Positions 7,877 through 17,141 are shown, counted from the first letter of the stretch. The stretch: DNA of 64,000 bases from Ectobacillus antri (GCF_003852715.1 NZ_RIAV01000009.1:1-64000); one strand, 5' to 3'. Notes: generated from the sequence alone by a model not told the origin. Translations and numbers: made by a program.

Positions 7877-8051
7877 ATGATGGCCTATACGGCTACAAGC
7901 CTGCTTTCACAGCGGACAAACCCGTTAATACGGGAAAACTCTTAACAAGTTAGAATCCCTTGTCGCATGCGGATTATTTTTGCGATCCAGGTATTATTGA
8001 TACAGTAACCGATGGTTTGGCGCGTGTATGGAGACAAGTAAATCGTAGATA
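7877..8051 (+). pseudogene. Possible frameshifted small-gene remnant
   Basis: A good ribosome site (AAGGGGGA) precedes ATG at 7877. One frame reads only 22 codons. Two other frames carry the coherent-looking pieces YGYKPAFTADKPVNTG and SHADYFCDPGIIDTVTDG, ending TAA at 8049-8051, just before a terminator. It looks like a gene of about 60 codons broken by frameshifts; the family is not recognised. Confidence 0.3.
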
Positions 8052-8078
8052 AAAACACACCAGATGCGGTGTGTTTTT
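8051..8078. terminator. Rho-independent terminator
   Basis: AAAACACACC-AGATGC-GGTGTGTTTTT, between the 7877 remnant and the convergent DUF1836 gene. Confidence 0.8.
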
Positions 8079-8838
8079 ATCTATCATGGGAAAGTTGCAT
8101 ATTTTGCAGAAAAAGGGTGGCAGATAAATAACGCTTGGCCATCATTTGAAAATAAGCAGTATGAACAGATAAAGTAGCAATGATAATCACATTCCGAATT
8201 GCCTCGCGCTGTGTTTCAGTTGTATTTGGAAAAGACATAGCAAGTTCTGCTGCTTTAGCTTTAATCGTCTCTTCAATACATGCAATGGTACTTTTGTCTG
8301 TTTCTATATACACCTTATCGTTATGTGTAAGCTCTTCAAACAAAGATGAGTATGCTTCGTACAGAAAAATAGGATTAATTAAATCATCATCTCTGTTATC
8401 TGGATCATTGACAATTAATTGAAGCAATTTACGAATTGATTCAAAATCAAGAGCAGTTTTTAAATCCTCGACTATAAATAAGAGTGCCACTTGCTCCAGT
8501 GCGTATTTTTTACCACGTTGTGGTGTACTAATCATTTCTTTTACATCACGCTTTACCCAATTTTGTAATGCAGTAAGGGAAAAGTTTGTATTTTCAATTT
8601 GGTTACCAAGCGCTGAGATTTCTGTCAATGAAAAACCAATGTCCTGTTCTTTTGTTCGCATGATTTTTTCTAATACAGGAGATAATGTAGCCCCCGCTAG
8701 AAGAGAATTGATTGTTTCTTCTTTATGTGTCCGACGCCAGGCTTCTTGCATAATCGTCAATGGTTGTTTTTCGTGCCAGCCTTTTAATGACAACAGTAAG
8801 TTTGCCATTTCTTTTCTAGTGAGAAGAAAGGTAATCAT
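8077..8838 (-). CDS. DUF1836 family transcriptional regulator
   Basis: 253 residues. The segment from about 90 to 150 (FSLTALQNWVKRDV then KKYALEQVALLFIVEDLK) is the MerR-like winged-helix region that defines DUF1836 proteins of Bacillus. The C-terminal half is helical. ATG at 8838 follows GGAGAA. It is divergent from the membrane-protein/YxcD pair at 9139-9851. The perfect dyad AAGTTC-TTAT-GAACTT sits 22 bases upstream of its start and a near copy lies in the divergent promoter, so it probably represses both itself and its neighbours. Confidence 0.75.
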   Translation of the reverse strand: MITFLLTRKEMANLLLSLKGWHEKQPLTIMQEAWRRTHKEETINSLLAGATLSPVLEKIMRTKEQDIGFSLTEISALGNQIENTNFSLTALQNWVKRDVKEMISTPQRGKKYALEQVALLFIVEDLKTALDFESIRKLLQLIVNDPDNRDDDLINPIFLYEAYSSLFEELTHNDKVYIETDKSTIACIEETIKAKAAELAMSFPNTTETQREAIRNVIIIATLSVHTAYFQMMAKRYLSATLFLQNMQLSHDR

Positions 8839-8859
8839 AAACGTTTCTCCATTTCTTTT

Positions 8860-8875
8860 AAGTTCTTATGAACTT
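8860..8875. promoter_or_regulatory. Predicted operator upstream of the DUF1836 regulator
   Basis: Perfect 16-bp dyad AAGTTCTTATGAACTT in the 5' leader of the regulator gene. It is repeated with one half-site mismatch at 9048-9063. Confidence 0.55.
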
Positions 8876-9018
8876 ATCATAGTTTGCGTACAGCCGAAAG
8901 TCAATTGTGATATACAAAAGATAATGAAAAACTGAAGTGTATTATTAACAGATACACTCATGCAAGTAGTGATGATTAAGGTCATATGAAAAGTAGATAT
9001 GAATATAGCAAATTATAC

Positions 9019-9063
9019 TTGATTTCTCTTTTGTAAGTTCATATAATAGGTTCATAGGAACTT
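9019..9063 (+). promoter_or_regulatory. Promoter of the 9139 operon with overlapping operators
   Basis: TTGATT (9019-9024), 17-bp spacer, TATAAT (9042-9047). The half-site AAGTTC (9035-9040) lies in the spacer. The 16-bp site AGGTTC-ATAG-GAACTT (9048-9063) covers the start point. Binding there would block RNA polymerase. Confidence 0.6.
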
Positions 9064-9138
9064 AAAGCAAGTTGTTATTTGGAAATTTTTCTTGTTTTAA
9101 GGTGTACAAGCTAAATACATCATAAGGAGAACATTCAC

Positions 9139-9573
9139 ATGCGTAACAAAATAATGGCAATGATTACAGCGTTTGCACTTACCTTTGCGACTCTTAGTTT
9201 CACAACAGTAGATTATGCTGCAGCAAAGGGCTATAAATCAGGAAAACGATCCTTTACACCCAGCCAAAATCAAACAGTTCCGACCAATAAAAATCAAAAC
9301 TCGAATATTAAGCAAACAACACCTTCTAAGCCAACTCCATCGGCTACAACTAAACCGAAAAGCAAAGCGGGAAGCTTCGCCAAAGGTTTGTTACTTGGTG
9401 GCCTTGGTGGCTTATTGTTAGGTAGTTTATTTGCAGGACTTGGTCCAATTGGAACAGTCTTAGCATTTATGATAAATATGATGTTATTTGTAGGTATCAT
9501 TATGATTACAGCCAAGCTATTTAAAGCGTACAAGAAAAAACGTCAGAAAGAGCGTGAAGCATGGAAACGGTAA
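9139..9573 (+). CDS. Secreted/membrane protein with Gly-rich transmembrane hairpin
   Basis: 144 residues. It has an N-terminal signal sequence (hydrophobic 6-27, AAA before KGYKSGKR), a Ser/Thr/Pro/Asn linker (about 35-75), then GLLLGGLGGLLLGSLFAGLGP and a second hydrophobic segment ending in a basic tail (KKKRQKEREAWKR). Similar Bacillus proteins are often labelled Tim44-like from low-complexity similarity; that label is doubtful. TAAGGAGA precedes ATG. Its last 13 bases overlap the YxcD-like gene, so the two are translationally coupled and share the DUF1836-operator promoter. Confidence 0.7.
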   Translation: MRNKIMAMITAFALTFATLSFTTVDYAAAKGYKSGKRSFTPSQNQTVPTNKNQNSNIKQTTPSKPTPSATTKPKSKAGSFAKGLLLGGLGGLLLGSLFAGLGPIGTVLAFMINMMLFVGIIMITAKLFKAYKKKRQKEREAWKR

Positions 9574-9851
9574 AAATTTCTGAGCAAGAAATTATCAATG
9601 CGCTATGCGTGTATATTGCAGATAAAAGACAGGTAGCGCCTACAGATGTTTTAGCTGAACTGATGTATGACGATGAATATGGATTTTCAGCCGAGGTGGA
9701 AGTAAACGGCCGCACACAAATTTTAATTAAAGCGAATTTAATCGAAGCACTTCGTTTATGGTTAGAAGAACGTGGGTTAGACCCATTTGCGGCTCGTTTG
9801 CAACTGAAGCTTGATGAGGACGAGGGTATTATCGCCATTGCGACATTTTAA
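9561..9851 (+). CDS. YxcD/DUF2653 family protein
   Basis: 96 residues, acidic, alpha/beta. The pattern ISEQEIINALCVYIADK near the N-terminus and FSAEVEVNGRTQ in the middle fit the YxcD (DUF2653) family of Bacillus, function unknown. The start overlaps the upstream gene by 13 bases and GAGCGTGAAG serves as ribosome site. The operon ends at the terminator just downstream. Pairing with the membrane protein suggests a common cell-envelope role, which is inference. Confidence 0.7.
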   Translation: METVKISEQEIINALCVYIADKRQVAPTDVLAELMYDDEYGFSAEVEVNGRTQILIKANLIEALRLWLEERGLDPFAARLQLKLDEDEGIIAIATF

Positions 9852-9876
9852 GAAGAGCATATGCTCTTCTTTTTTT
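9850..9876 (+). terminator. Rho-independent terminator
   Basis: Palindrome AGAAGAGCATATGCTCTTCT followed by a T tract, directly after the YxcD-like stop. Confidence 0.8.
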
Positions 9877-9887
9877 GTATGGTTTTG

Positions 9888-9903
9888 TTCATCTTGTATT
9901 CAT
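9888..9903 (+). promoter_or_regulatory. Predicted response-regulator box at the two-component operon
   Basis: Direct repeat TTCAT-CTTGTA-TTCAT with 11-bp period. The same arrangement recurs upstream of the ABC transporter at 12109-12124. Confidence 0.45.
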
Positions 9904-9987
9904 AAAGATGTTATACCATAACAATAGTGTGCTATCTTTGTAAAGGACATGCTAATAGTAGCATGAATGAAATAGGGAGTGAAACTG

Positions 9988-10665
9988 ATGATACATATAT
10001 TGATTGCGGATGATGATATACATATTCGTACGCTACTGCGTCATTATTTGCAGCAAGAAGGCTACCTTTTATTAGAAGCGGAAGATGGTGCTGTTGCTTC
10101 ACACCTCTTAGAAACGGAAACAATTCATTTAGCTATTGTTGATATTATGATGCCTTATAAAAATGGGTATGAGTTATGTGAAGAAATTCGAAGGCATTAT
10201 GATATACCAGTCATCATTTTGTCGGCAAAAGAACAACTCCTCGATAAAGAGCGCGGGTTTTTGGCAGGAACAGACGATTATTTGGTGAAGCCCTTCGAGC
10301 CAAAAGAGTTGTTGTTTCGGGTAAAAGCATTGTTGCGGCGCTATCAACTTGTACATGCAGATATCATTACAGTTGGCGATACGTTAATTGATCGAAGAAG
10401 TTATGAAGTACGATGTGGAGGTAGTACGATCTTATTGCCACTCAAGGAATTTGAGCTTTTGGCACAACTTGCAAGTCACCCAGGGCGCACGTTCACACGT
10501 GAGCAGTTAATTGATTTGATTTGGGGAATAGATTTCGAAGGAGATGCTCGTACCGTCGATGTACATGTGAAACGTTTACGGGAACGCTTTTCTAATCGGA
10601 CACATGCGTTTATCATCTCCACCGTTCGGGGAGTAGGCTATAAATTAGAGGTGAAGGCCTTTTGA
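9988..10665 (+). CDS. OmpR/PhoB-family response regulator
   Basis: 225 residues. Receiver domain with the acidic pocket ADDD at 7-10, phosphoacceptor Asp52 (VDIMMP) and conserved Lys in VKPFEP near 101, then a C-terminal winged helix (about 130-224; GRTFTREQLIDLIWG, RTVDVHVKRLR, VRGVGYKLE). The ATG at 9988 is chosen because AGGGAG lies 8 bases upstream; a GTG at 9979 would overlap that site. The stop overlaps the kinase start by four bases. The likely regulon is its own operon and the ABC transporter at 12189-13960. Confidence 0.9.
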   Translation: MIHILIADDDIHIRTLLRHYLQQEGYLLLEAEDGAVASHLLETETIHLAIVDIMMPYKNGYELCEEIRRHYDIPVIILSAKEQLLDKERGFLAGTDDYLVKPFEPKELLFRVKALLRRYQLVHADIITVGDTLIDRRSYEVRCGGSTILLPLKEFELLAQLASHPGRTFTREQLIDLIWGIDFEGDARTVDVHVKRLRERFSNRTHAFIISTVRGVGYKLEVKAF

Positions 10666-12041
10666 AGACATTATATATTCGCTTTGTACTAACGGCTATT
10701 TGTATTTTAATTAGTAGCAGTTTACTCGCTTTTTTTCTAACAAACGCGTATTACCAAGTTTATTTAAAACCGTTCAATGACAAAAAAATTACGAAAATTG
10801 CCCAAGAGACTGCAGCGTTCGTTACTACGCTTCCCAGTGTTGCACTATCTGACTATATGGAAACTGTCGCTCACTCAGGTTATCAAATTTATATCACAAA
10901 TGAACAGGGACGAGATGCTTACTATGGTAATGCGTTTAAAACAAAATACCTGCCACATACTGTTGTTGCAACTGTATTAGACGGAAAAGTGTATCATGGT
11001 ATCAAGAATTTTCCAAAGAGGTTGTTCATTACTGGCTTTTTTGATGATGAATTACTTAATACTATCGGTGTTCCATTTCAGATAGATGGCAACAAGTATG
11101 CCTTGTTCATTCGTCCGGATGTAGAATTACAATTCGGAGAGATGCGCATCTTTTTTGCGCAATTACTTTTATTAAGTTTAGTTTTGACAGTGCTGTTTAT
11201 ATTCATTGGAACACGATATATTGTAAGGCCTATTCAAATCTTAACGAAAGCAACAACGAAAATTGCCCAAGGTGATTATAATATACAGCTTGCAGTTGAT
11301 CGGAAGGATGAAATTGGAACATTGGCAAAGTCATTTGAACGTATGACAGAAAGCATACAACGTTTAGAAGAGATGCGACAAGAATTTGTCGCAAATGTTT
11401 CTCATGAAATTCAATCGCCGCTCACTTCTATCCAAGGCTTTTCACACGCTCTACGTACGGAACATGTGACGGAAGAAGAACGAAAACAATATGCTTCCAT
11501 TATAGAGGAAGAAAGTAGGCGCATGTCTGTTATGAGTAAGCAATTACTTCTTTTAGCTTCCTTGGATAAAGAGCGCGATATATTGGAGTGGACGACATTT
11601 GATATAAGAGAACAAATTCAACAAATCATTCATGCCACCGCCTGGTCCTGGCGTGAAAAAGAATTGGGAATTGAGATGGATTTACCATCTACATATATAA
11701 AAGGTGACAAGCGCTTTTTGCATCAGGTTTGGCTCAATCTTATTCAAAATAGCATTAAGTTTACAGAACCTGGTGGTACAATTCTCATATCGGTCCGTAT
11801 GATAGAAAAAGATTCCATTCAAGTAACGATACAAGATACAGGGCAGGGAATCCACGAAGAGGATATGCCTTATATATTTGATCGGTATTATAAAGGAGAT
11901 AAGGCTAGAACAAGAAAAGAAAGTGGAAGTGGACTAGGTCTTTCCATTGTGAAGAAAATCATCTATTTACATAAAGGAACGATTACAGTACAAAGCGAAG
12001 TAGGAAAAGGCACTGTCTTTCAAGTTATACTTCCACGCTAA
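10662..12041 (+). CDS. Membrane sensor histidine kinase
   Basis: 459 residues from a TTG start coupled to the regulator stop, with GAGGTGAAGG upstream. Transmembrane segments at about 8-28 and 165-188 flank an extracellular domain of about 135 residues. HAMP follows (IVRPIQILTKATTKIAQGDY), then HisKA with His near 248 (FVANVSHEIQSPL). The ATPase domain has N box NLIQNSIKF, G1 DTGQGI and G2 SGLGLSIV. It has a large sensor domain, unlike BceS-type kinases, so a soluble ligand or envelope stress is more likely than transporter-flux sensing. Confidence 0.9.
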   Translation: MKTLYIRFVLTAICILISSSLLAFFLTNAYYQVYLKPFNDKKITKIAQETAAFVTTLPSVALSDYMETVAHSGYQIYITNEQGRDAYYGNAFKTKYLPHTVVATVLDGKVYHGIKNFPKRLFITGFFDDELLNTIGVPFQIDGNKYALFIRPDVELQFGEMRIFFAQLLLLSLVLTVLFIFIGTRYIVRPIQILTKATTKIAQGDYNIQLAVDRKDEIGTLAKSFERMTESIQRLEEMRQEFVANVSHEIQSPLTSIQGFSHALRTEHVTEEERKQYASIIEEESRRMSVMSKQLLLLASLDKERDILEWTTFDIREQIQQIIHATAWSWREKELGIEMDLPSTYIKGDKRFLHQVWLNLIQNSIKFTEPGGTILISVRMIEKDSIQVTIQDTGQGIHEEDMPYIFDRYYKGDKARTRKESGSGLGLSIVKKIIYLHKGTITVQSEVGKGTVFQVILPR

Positions 12042-12082
12042 AAACGGGACAAAGCGGCCAAGGTCGTATTGTCCCGTTTTTA
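12040..12082 (+). terminator. Rho-independent terminator
   Basis: AAAAACGGGACAA (12040-12052) pairs with TTGTCCCGTTTTT (12069-12081) after the kinase stop. Confidence 0.85.
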
Positions 12083-12087
12083 GTGAT

Positions 12088-12124
12088 TTCATCAAATGTA
12101 AACAGTTGTTCATATTGCGTTCAT
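12088..12124 (+). promoter_or_regulatory. Predicted response-regulator boxes upstream of the ABC transporter
   Basis: TTCAT at 12088, 12109 and 12120. The last two have the 11-bp period seen at 9888-9903; the first is 21 bp (two turns) upstream. Confidence 0.45.
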
Positions 12125-12188
12125 GTTCCTTTTTTACCATGTTCTTGCATAGAAGTTACCTACAAACAAGGAAATGGAGTTGAACGAT

Positions 12189-13289
12189 ATGTTTTTAGCA
12201 ATACGAGAATTAAGGCACGGGAAATTTCGCTATCTGCTAATTGGGTGTATTATGCTGCTTGTCTCATGGCTGACGTTCATTGTATCCGGATTGGCCAATG
12301 GTCTTGCCCTAGATAACGCATCTGCTATGAAAAATATGAAGGGAGATTATGTACTCCTGCAAAAACAAGCAGAGCAAAAGCTTGCTAGATCTGTACTTCC
12401 ACCCACTCTATTAGAGGAAGTGCAGCAGCATGCGGAACAAGCCGCCTCATTAACACAAGCGACTCTAACACTAACGACAGAGAAACAAAACAAGAAAATA
12501 GATGTTACTGTTTTTGGAACAGAGGCAGACAGTATACTTATGCCAACAGTCACAGAAGGAAAAAGCTTGGGGCAGGTTGGCAAACAAGAGGTCATTGCTG
12601 ATATATCCCTAAAAGAAAACGGAATTAAAATTGGTGATATATTGCAAAACGAGGATAGTGAAATCAAAGTTAAGGTCGTAGGATTTGCAAAAGGACAGCT
12701 GTTTAGTCATATGCCTGTCTTATATACAGATAATGGAAGTTTCCGAAACTTAATGAAGCTTACCGGAAAACAAACGAAACCTTCTTATAATGCAATTGTT
12801 ATAGAAGGAACTCCTGATATAAAGAAAACATTGGAAACCAAGATTTCAGATGTAGAGGTGATAACAAAGGAAGAGGCAACACACGGTATTCCTGGTTATA
12901 AGGAAGAACAGGGTTCACTTACCATGATGATCACATTTCTTGTCATTATTGCGGCATTTGTACAAGCGGTATTCTTTTATGTGATTACACTGCAAAAAAC
13001 AAATCAGTTTGGCATATTAAAAGCAATAGGAGCCAAGACATCTTACTTAGCAAGAAATTTGATCGGTCAGGTTCTTTTACTTGCAAGTGGAGCTGTAATC
13101 GTGAGCATCCTTCTTACTTTCGGAACGAGTGCCTTGCTTCCAGCTAGTATACCGTTTGAGCTGAACGGCAGCATGCTACTTCAGTATTCCGGACTGCTCA
13201 TCACTGTAGCGGTAGGTGGGGCTCTGTTATCGTTGCGCCGCATTGCAAAAATAGATGCTATTGAAGCGATTGGGAGGATGGAAGTATGA
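12189..13289 (+). CDS. ABC transporter permease (MacB/FtsX type)
   Basis: About 366 residues from ATG 12189, chosen because GGAG lies 9 bases upstream; the ATG at 12174 would overlap that ribosome site. One N-terminal membrane helix (about 17-37) is followed by an extracellular domain of about 200 residues and three C-terminal helices (YVITLQKTNQFGILKAIGA motif), the FtsX/MacB topology used for mechanotransmission rather than bulk transport. It overlaps the ATPase gene by four bases. Proposed role: export or envelope-stress removal controlled by the upstream two-component system. Confidence 0.85.
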   Translation: MFLAIRELRHGKFRYLLIGCIMLLVSWLTFIVSGLANGLALDNASAMKNMKGDYVLLQKQAEQKLARSVLPPTLLEEVQQHAEQAASLTQATLTLTTEKQNKKIDVTVFGTEADSILMPTVTEGKSLGQVGKQEVIADISLKENGIKIGDILQNEDSEIKVKVVGFAKGQLFSHMPVLYTDNGSFRNLMKLTGKQTKPSYNAIVIEGTPDIKKTLETKISDVEVITKEEATHGIPGYKEEQGSLTMMITFLVIIAAFVQAVFFYVITLQKTNQFGILKAIGAKTSYLARNLIGQVLLLASGAVIVSILLTFGTSALLPASIPFELNGSMLLQYSGLLITVAVGGALLSLRRIAKIDAIEAIGRMEV

Positions 13290-13960
13290 AAGATAAACTT
13301 GTACTTGAAAACATTAGCAAAGTATATGGGGAAGGTGAAACGGCAGTCACTGCACTACAGGAGGTCTCACTTCGTGTAAAACAAGGAGAATTTGTCGCGG
13401 TAATGGGACCTTCAGGTTCTGGAAAAAGCACCTTTTTATCCATTGCAGGTGCCTTGTTGACACCTTCAGGGGGAACAATAGCAATTGACGGACGTGATAT
13501 TACAAATCTTTCTTCCAAAGAGCTACATGATGTTCGTATTCACGATATTGGTTTTGTGTTTCAAGCAGCGAATCTAGTTCCGTATCTGCATATATGGGAT
13601 CAATTATTGCTTGTACCAAGACTGGCAAAGAACATGGGAAAACAAGAGGAGGAAAAAGCAAAGACTTTATTAGAACGTTTAGGGCTTGCACACCGTATGC
13701 GACATTACCCTGAACACTTGTCAGGAGGAGAACGACAACGTGTGGCTATCGCTCGTGCTTTTATGAACGATCCAGCTGTTATTTTGGCGGACGAACCAAC
13801 CGCAAGTTTGGATTCAAAACGAGGGCGAGAAATCGTTGAGATGTTGGCACAAGAAGTCAAAACAAGAGGAAAAGCAGCTGTGATGGTCACGCATGACGAA
13901 CGAGTGTTAGATGTATGTGATCGCATTGTGACAATCAAAGATGGTGTTTTATATAACTAA
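13286..13960 (+). CDS. ABC transporter ATP-binding protein (LolD/MacB-like)
   Basis: 224 residues. Walker A GPSGSGKST at 41-49, Q-loop FVFQAANL, signature LSGGERQRVA near 146, Walker B VILADEPTASLD near 166-177, H-loop MVTHDER. It is closest to the MacB/LolD/YtrE class that partners FtsX-like permeases. GGGAGGATGGAAG precedes ATG, and translation is coupled to the permease through the ATGA overlap. Confidence 0.92.
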   Translation: MKDKLVLENISKVYGEGETAVTALQEVSLRVKQGEFVAVMGPSGSGKSTFLSIAGALLTPSGGTIAIDGRDITNLSSKELHDVRIHDIGFVFQAANLVPYLHIWDQLLLVPRLAKNMGKQEEEKAKTLLERLGLAHRMRHYPEHLSGGERQRVAIARAFMNDPAVILADEPTASLDSKRGREIVEMLAQEVKTRGKAAVMVTHDERVLDVCDRIVTIKDGVLYN

Positions 13961-14042
13961 TCGTATCAAACGAGAGATGATTTTATCTTGTGAGATGAAG
14001 TACAATATAATAGAAAGAAATTATACGAAAAAGGTGTTTGCT

Positions 14043-15170
14043 ATGAAAAATTATATTGTGATTGGCGGCGGTATTTTAGGCGCTTCCGCTGCTTATCATC
14101 TTGCAAAAGAAGGCGTCTCTGTCACATTAATTGACCGACAAGACCCCGGACAAGCAACAGCGGTTGCAGCCGGCATTATTTGCCCTTGGTTGTCACAGCG
14201 TCGTAATCAAGCTTGGTATCAACTTGTTAAGAAGGGAGCTGCTTATTACGAAACGCTTATACGAGATCTTGCACATTGGGGTGAGATGGATACAAGTTAT
14301 AAAAAAGTCGGTGCGCTCAGTTTACACACAGACGCAGATAAATTAGAGAAGATAGAAGAGCGTACTCGTAAACGTTTAGAAGACGCACCGGAGATAGGAA
14401 GGGTTACAAGACTGTCGCCTGAAGAAGCAGGGACGAAGTTTCCAGTATTGGCACCCGAATATGCTGCTGTTCATGTAAGCGGCGGCGCGCGTGTGAATGG
14501 ACGTGCTTTAAGAGATGCACTAATAAGGGCAGCTCAAAAAGCAGGTGCTTCCGTCCTATACGGTAGCGCAACATTGCTTTATGATAAACAACTTATAAGG
14601 GGCGTCAAGGTAGAAGAAGAAACGCTTGATGCTGACGAGGTGTTGGTAACGGCAGGTGCCTGGGCAAATGAAGTATTGGCGCCCCTTGGAGTAAATTTTC
14701 TTGTTTCGCACCAAAAAGCGCAAATTGCACATCTTCAATTAGAAGAGAATAGCACAGGAGAATGGCCTGTTGTGATGCCCCCAAATAATCAATATTTACT
14801 GGCTTTTGAGAATGGACAAATAGTGGCAGGTGCTACCCATGAGGATCATCCCAACTGGGATTTGCGCGTCACGGTAGGTGGTGTGAATGAAGTAATTGGT
14901 AAAGCAGTTGCCGTTGCACCGGGACTTTCTAATGCAACACTTACTGAAGTTAAGGTCGGCTTCAGACCGTTCACACCTGGATTTTTACCTGTAATCGGAC
15001 GTGTGCCAGGCTACAGCGGATTATTAATTGCAAATGGGTTAGGTGCTTCTGGTTTAACAATGGGCCCTTATCTCGGCTGGCAGCTCGCCAAGATTGCCTT
15101 ACATCAACCAGTGGACATTGATCTTAGTTTGTATGATGTAACGCATGCGATTGAATCCCCTGAATTGTAA
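14043..15170 (+). CDS. FAD-dependent amine/D-amino-acid oxidoreductase (DadA/GlyO-like)
   Basis: 375 residues from ATG 14043, preceded by AAAAGGTG; the frame is open upstream but without a ribosome site. The dinucleotide-binding motif GGGILGASAAYHLA is near 9-22 with acidic ELD-equivalent LIDRQ. The C-terminal FAD-contact region is GFRPFTPGFLPVIGR and GLGASGLTMGPYLG. The fold is that of DadA, glycine oxidase or sarcosine oxidase monomers. The substrate is not defined by the sequence. It stands alone after the ABC operon. Confidence 0.85.
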   Translation: MKNYIVIGGGILGASAAYHLAKEGVSVTLIDRQDPGQATAVAAGIICPWLSQRRNQAWYQLVKKGAAYYETLIRDLAHWGEMDTSYKKVGALSLHTDADKLEKIEERTRKRLEDAPEIGRVTRLSPEEAGTKFPVLAPEYAAVHVSGGARVNGRALRDALIRAAQKAGASVLYGSATLLYDKQLIRGVKVEEETLDADEVLVTAGAWANEVLAPLGVNFLVSHQKAQIAHLQLEENSTGEWPVVMPPNNQYLLAFENGQIVAGATHEDHPNWDLRVTVGGVNEVIGKAVAVAPGLSNATLTEVKVGFRPFTPGFLPVIGRVPGYSGLLIANGLGASGLTMGPYLGWQLAKIALHQPVDIDLSLYDVTHAIESPEL

Positions 15171-15178
15171 TTAAACAT

Positions 15179-15207
15179 TTGACAGATTATAGTTCCTATG
15201 GTAATAA
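15179..15207 (+). promoter_or_regulatory. htpG promoter
   Basis: TTGACA (15179-15184), 17-bp spacer, TAATAA (15202-15207). The start point falls at or near the CIRCE element. Confidence 0.55.
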
Positions 15208-15215
15208 AATAAGTG

Positions 15216-15242
15216 CTAGCACTTTGAAAAACAGAGTGCTAA
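15216..15242. promoter_or_regulatory. CIRCE operator (HrcA site) in front of htpG
   Basis: CTAGCACTT, nine-base spacer, GAGTGCTAA. This matches the CIRCE consensus TTAGCACTC-N9-GAGTGCTAA at 16 of 18 arm positions, with the exact spacer length. It lies just downstream of the promoter, the usual HrcA position. Confidence 0.8.
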
Positions 15243-15269
15243 CACTGTAAATAGAAAGGGGACTGTATC

Positions 15270-17141
15270 ATGGAAAAAAAGCAATTTCAAGCTGAATCTA
15301 AACGCTTATTAGAAATGATGATTAACTCCATTTATTCTCAAAAAGAGATTTTCCTGCGCGAGTTGATTTCCAACGCAAGCGATGCCATCGATAAAATGTA
15401 CTATAAAGCTTTAACAGATGAAAGCATCACATTCGATCAAAGTCAATACTACATAAAAGTAACACCAAACAAAGAGAACCGTACACTTACTATTACGGAT
15501 ACAGGGATCGGAATGACAAAGGAAGAACTGGAAACGAACCTGGGTATCATAGCGAAAAGCGGTTCTCTTGCCTTCAAGACAGAAAATGAGAGCAAAGATG
15601 GTCATGATATCATCGGTCAATTCGGCGTTGGCTTCTATTCAGCCTTTATGGTCGCAGATGTGGTGACAGTGATTACAAAAGCATTTGACAGTGATCAAGC
15701 ATACAAGTGGGAGTCAGAGGGAGCAGACGGTTATACAATTGAACCATGCGAAAAAGAAACTAGAGGTACAGAAATCATCTTAAAAATCAAAGAGAATATC
15801 GAAGAAGAAACATATGATGAGTATCTAGAAGAATATCGCCTGCGTGCCATCATTAAGAAATACTCTGATTTTATCCGTTATCCAATTAAGATGGATGTTA
15901 GTGAAACAAAGCCAAAAGAGGGTAGCGAAGGTGAATTTGAAAGTGTACAAGAAGAGAAAACCATCAACAGCATGGTACCAATTTGGCGCAAAAACAAAAG
16001 CGAGCTCACAACAGAAGATTACGAGAACTTTTATGCAGAAAAGCGTTATGGCTTTGATAAACCACTAAAGCACGTCCATATCAGCGTAGATGGTGCAGTT
16101 CGCTACAATGCAATTTTGTTTATTCCAGAACAAATGCCGTTTGACTATTACACAAAAGAGTTTGAAAAAGGTCTTGAATTGTATTCTAGTGGCGTTTTAA
16201 TTATGGAAAAATGCTCAGACTTGCTTCCAGACTACTTTAGTTTCGTAAAAGGTATGGTTGATTCTGAAGATCTATCATTGAATATTTCAAGGGAGATTCT
16301 ACAGCATGATCGTCAATTGAAGCTCATCGCAAAAAATATCAAAAGCAAAATTAAAACACAACTTCAGGCATTACTCCGTGACGATAGAGAGAAGTATGAA
16401 ACATTCTACAAATCGTTTGGTCGTCAATTGAAGTATGGCGTATACAGTGATTTCGGTGCAAACAAAGATACCTTACAGGATCTATTATTGTTCTATTCTT
16501 CTAAAGAGAAAAAGATGGTTACCCTTGACGAATATGTATCGCGTATGCCAGAAAGTCAAAAATACATCTACTATGCATCTGGTGAAAGCAATGAACGTAT
16601 TGAGAAAATGCCACAAACGGAAGCTGTTGCAGAAGCTGGGTATGAAATTTTGTACTTTACAGATGAAGTGGACGAATTTGCGATTAAAATGCTCATGACG
16701 TATAAAGAGAAGGAATTTAAATCTGTTTCTAGCGGCGATTTAGGAATTGAAACAAATGAGCAAAACAAAGACGTAACAGAAGAGCAAAAAGCGCTGTTTG
16801 ACTCTATGAAAGAATTACTTGCTGGCAAGGTCAAAGACGTTCGTCCATCAAAGCGTTTAAAAACACATCCAGTTTGCTTCTCTACAGAAGGAGAAGTTAC
16901 AATTGAGATGGAAAAAATCTTGAAGGCAATGCCGCATAACGAAAATATTCAAGCAGAGAAAGTTTTAGAAATTAATATCAATCATGAAGTATTCCAATCG
17001 CTGCAAGATGCATTCGCTCAGGATAAAGAAAAGCTACAGCTATATACAAGCTTATTATATCATCAGGCATTGCTGATTGAGGGATTACCAATTGAAGATC
17101 CGGTAGAATTTACGAATGACATTTGTAAAGTGATGGTGTGA
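15270..17141 (+). CDS. htpG: Molecular chaperone HtpG (bacterial Hsp90)
   Basis: 623 residues, the normal HtpG length. The GHKL ATPase motifs are present: [12 protein letters not shown] with the catalytic Glu, DTGIGM, and [15 protein letters not shown]. Middle domain and C-terminal dimerisation domain are full length. ATG follows GAAAGGGG. It is an ATP-driven chaperone for partly folded clients. The CIRCE site upstream predicts HrcA repression; in B. subtilis htpG is instead an HrcA-independent heat-shock gene. A terminator follows. Confidence 0.97.
   Translation: MEKKQFQAESKRLLEMMINSIYSQKEIFLRELISNASDAIDKMYYKALTDESITFDQSQYYIKVTPNKENRTLTITDTGIGMTKEELETNLGIIAKSGSLAFKTENESKDGHDIIGQFGVGFYSAFMVADVVTVITKAFDSDQAYKWESEGADGYTIEPCEKETRGTEIILKIKENIEEETYDEYLEEYRLRAIIKKYSDFIRYPIKMDVSETKPKEGSEGEFESVQEEKTINSMVPIWRKNKSELTTEDYENFYAEKRYGFDKPLKHVHISVDGAVRYNAILFIPEQMPFDYYTKEFEKGLELYSSGVLIMEKCSDLLPDYFSFVKGMVDSEDLSLNISREILQHDRQLKLIAKNIKSKIKTQLQALLRDDREKYETFYKSFGRQLKYGVYSDFGANKDTLQDLLLFYSSKEKKMVTLDEYVSRMPESQKYIYYASGESNERIEKMPQTEAVAEAGYEILYFTDEVDEFAIKMLMTYKEKEFKSVSSGDLGIETNEQNKDVTEEQKALFDSMKELLAGKVKDVRPSKRLKTHPVCFSTEGEVTIEMEKILKAMPHNENIQAEKVLEININHEVFQSLQDAFAQDKEKLQLYTSLLYHQALLIEGLPIEDPVEFTNDICKVMV

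Noticed and set aside
7748-7945. Extended frame overlapping the hydrolase end
   Set aside because: The upstream part is the shadow of the hydrolase gene; only the segment after 7877 has a ribosome site and it is broken.
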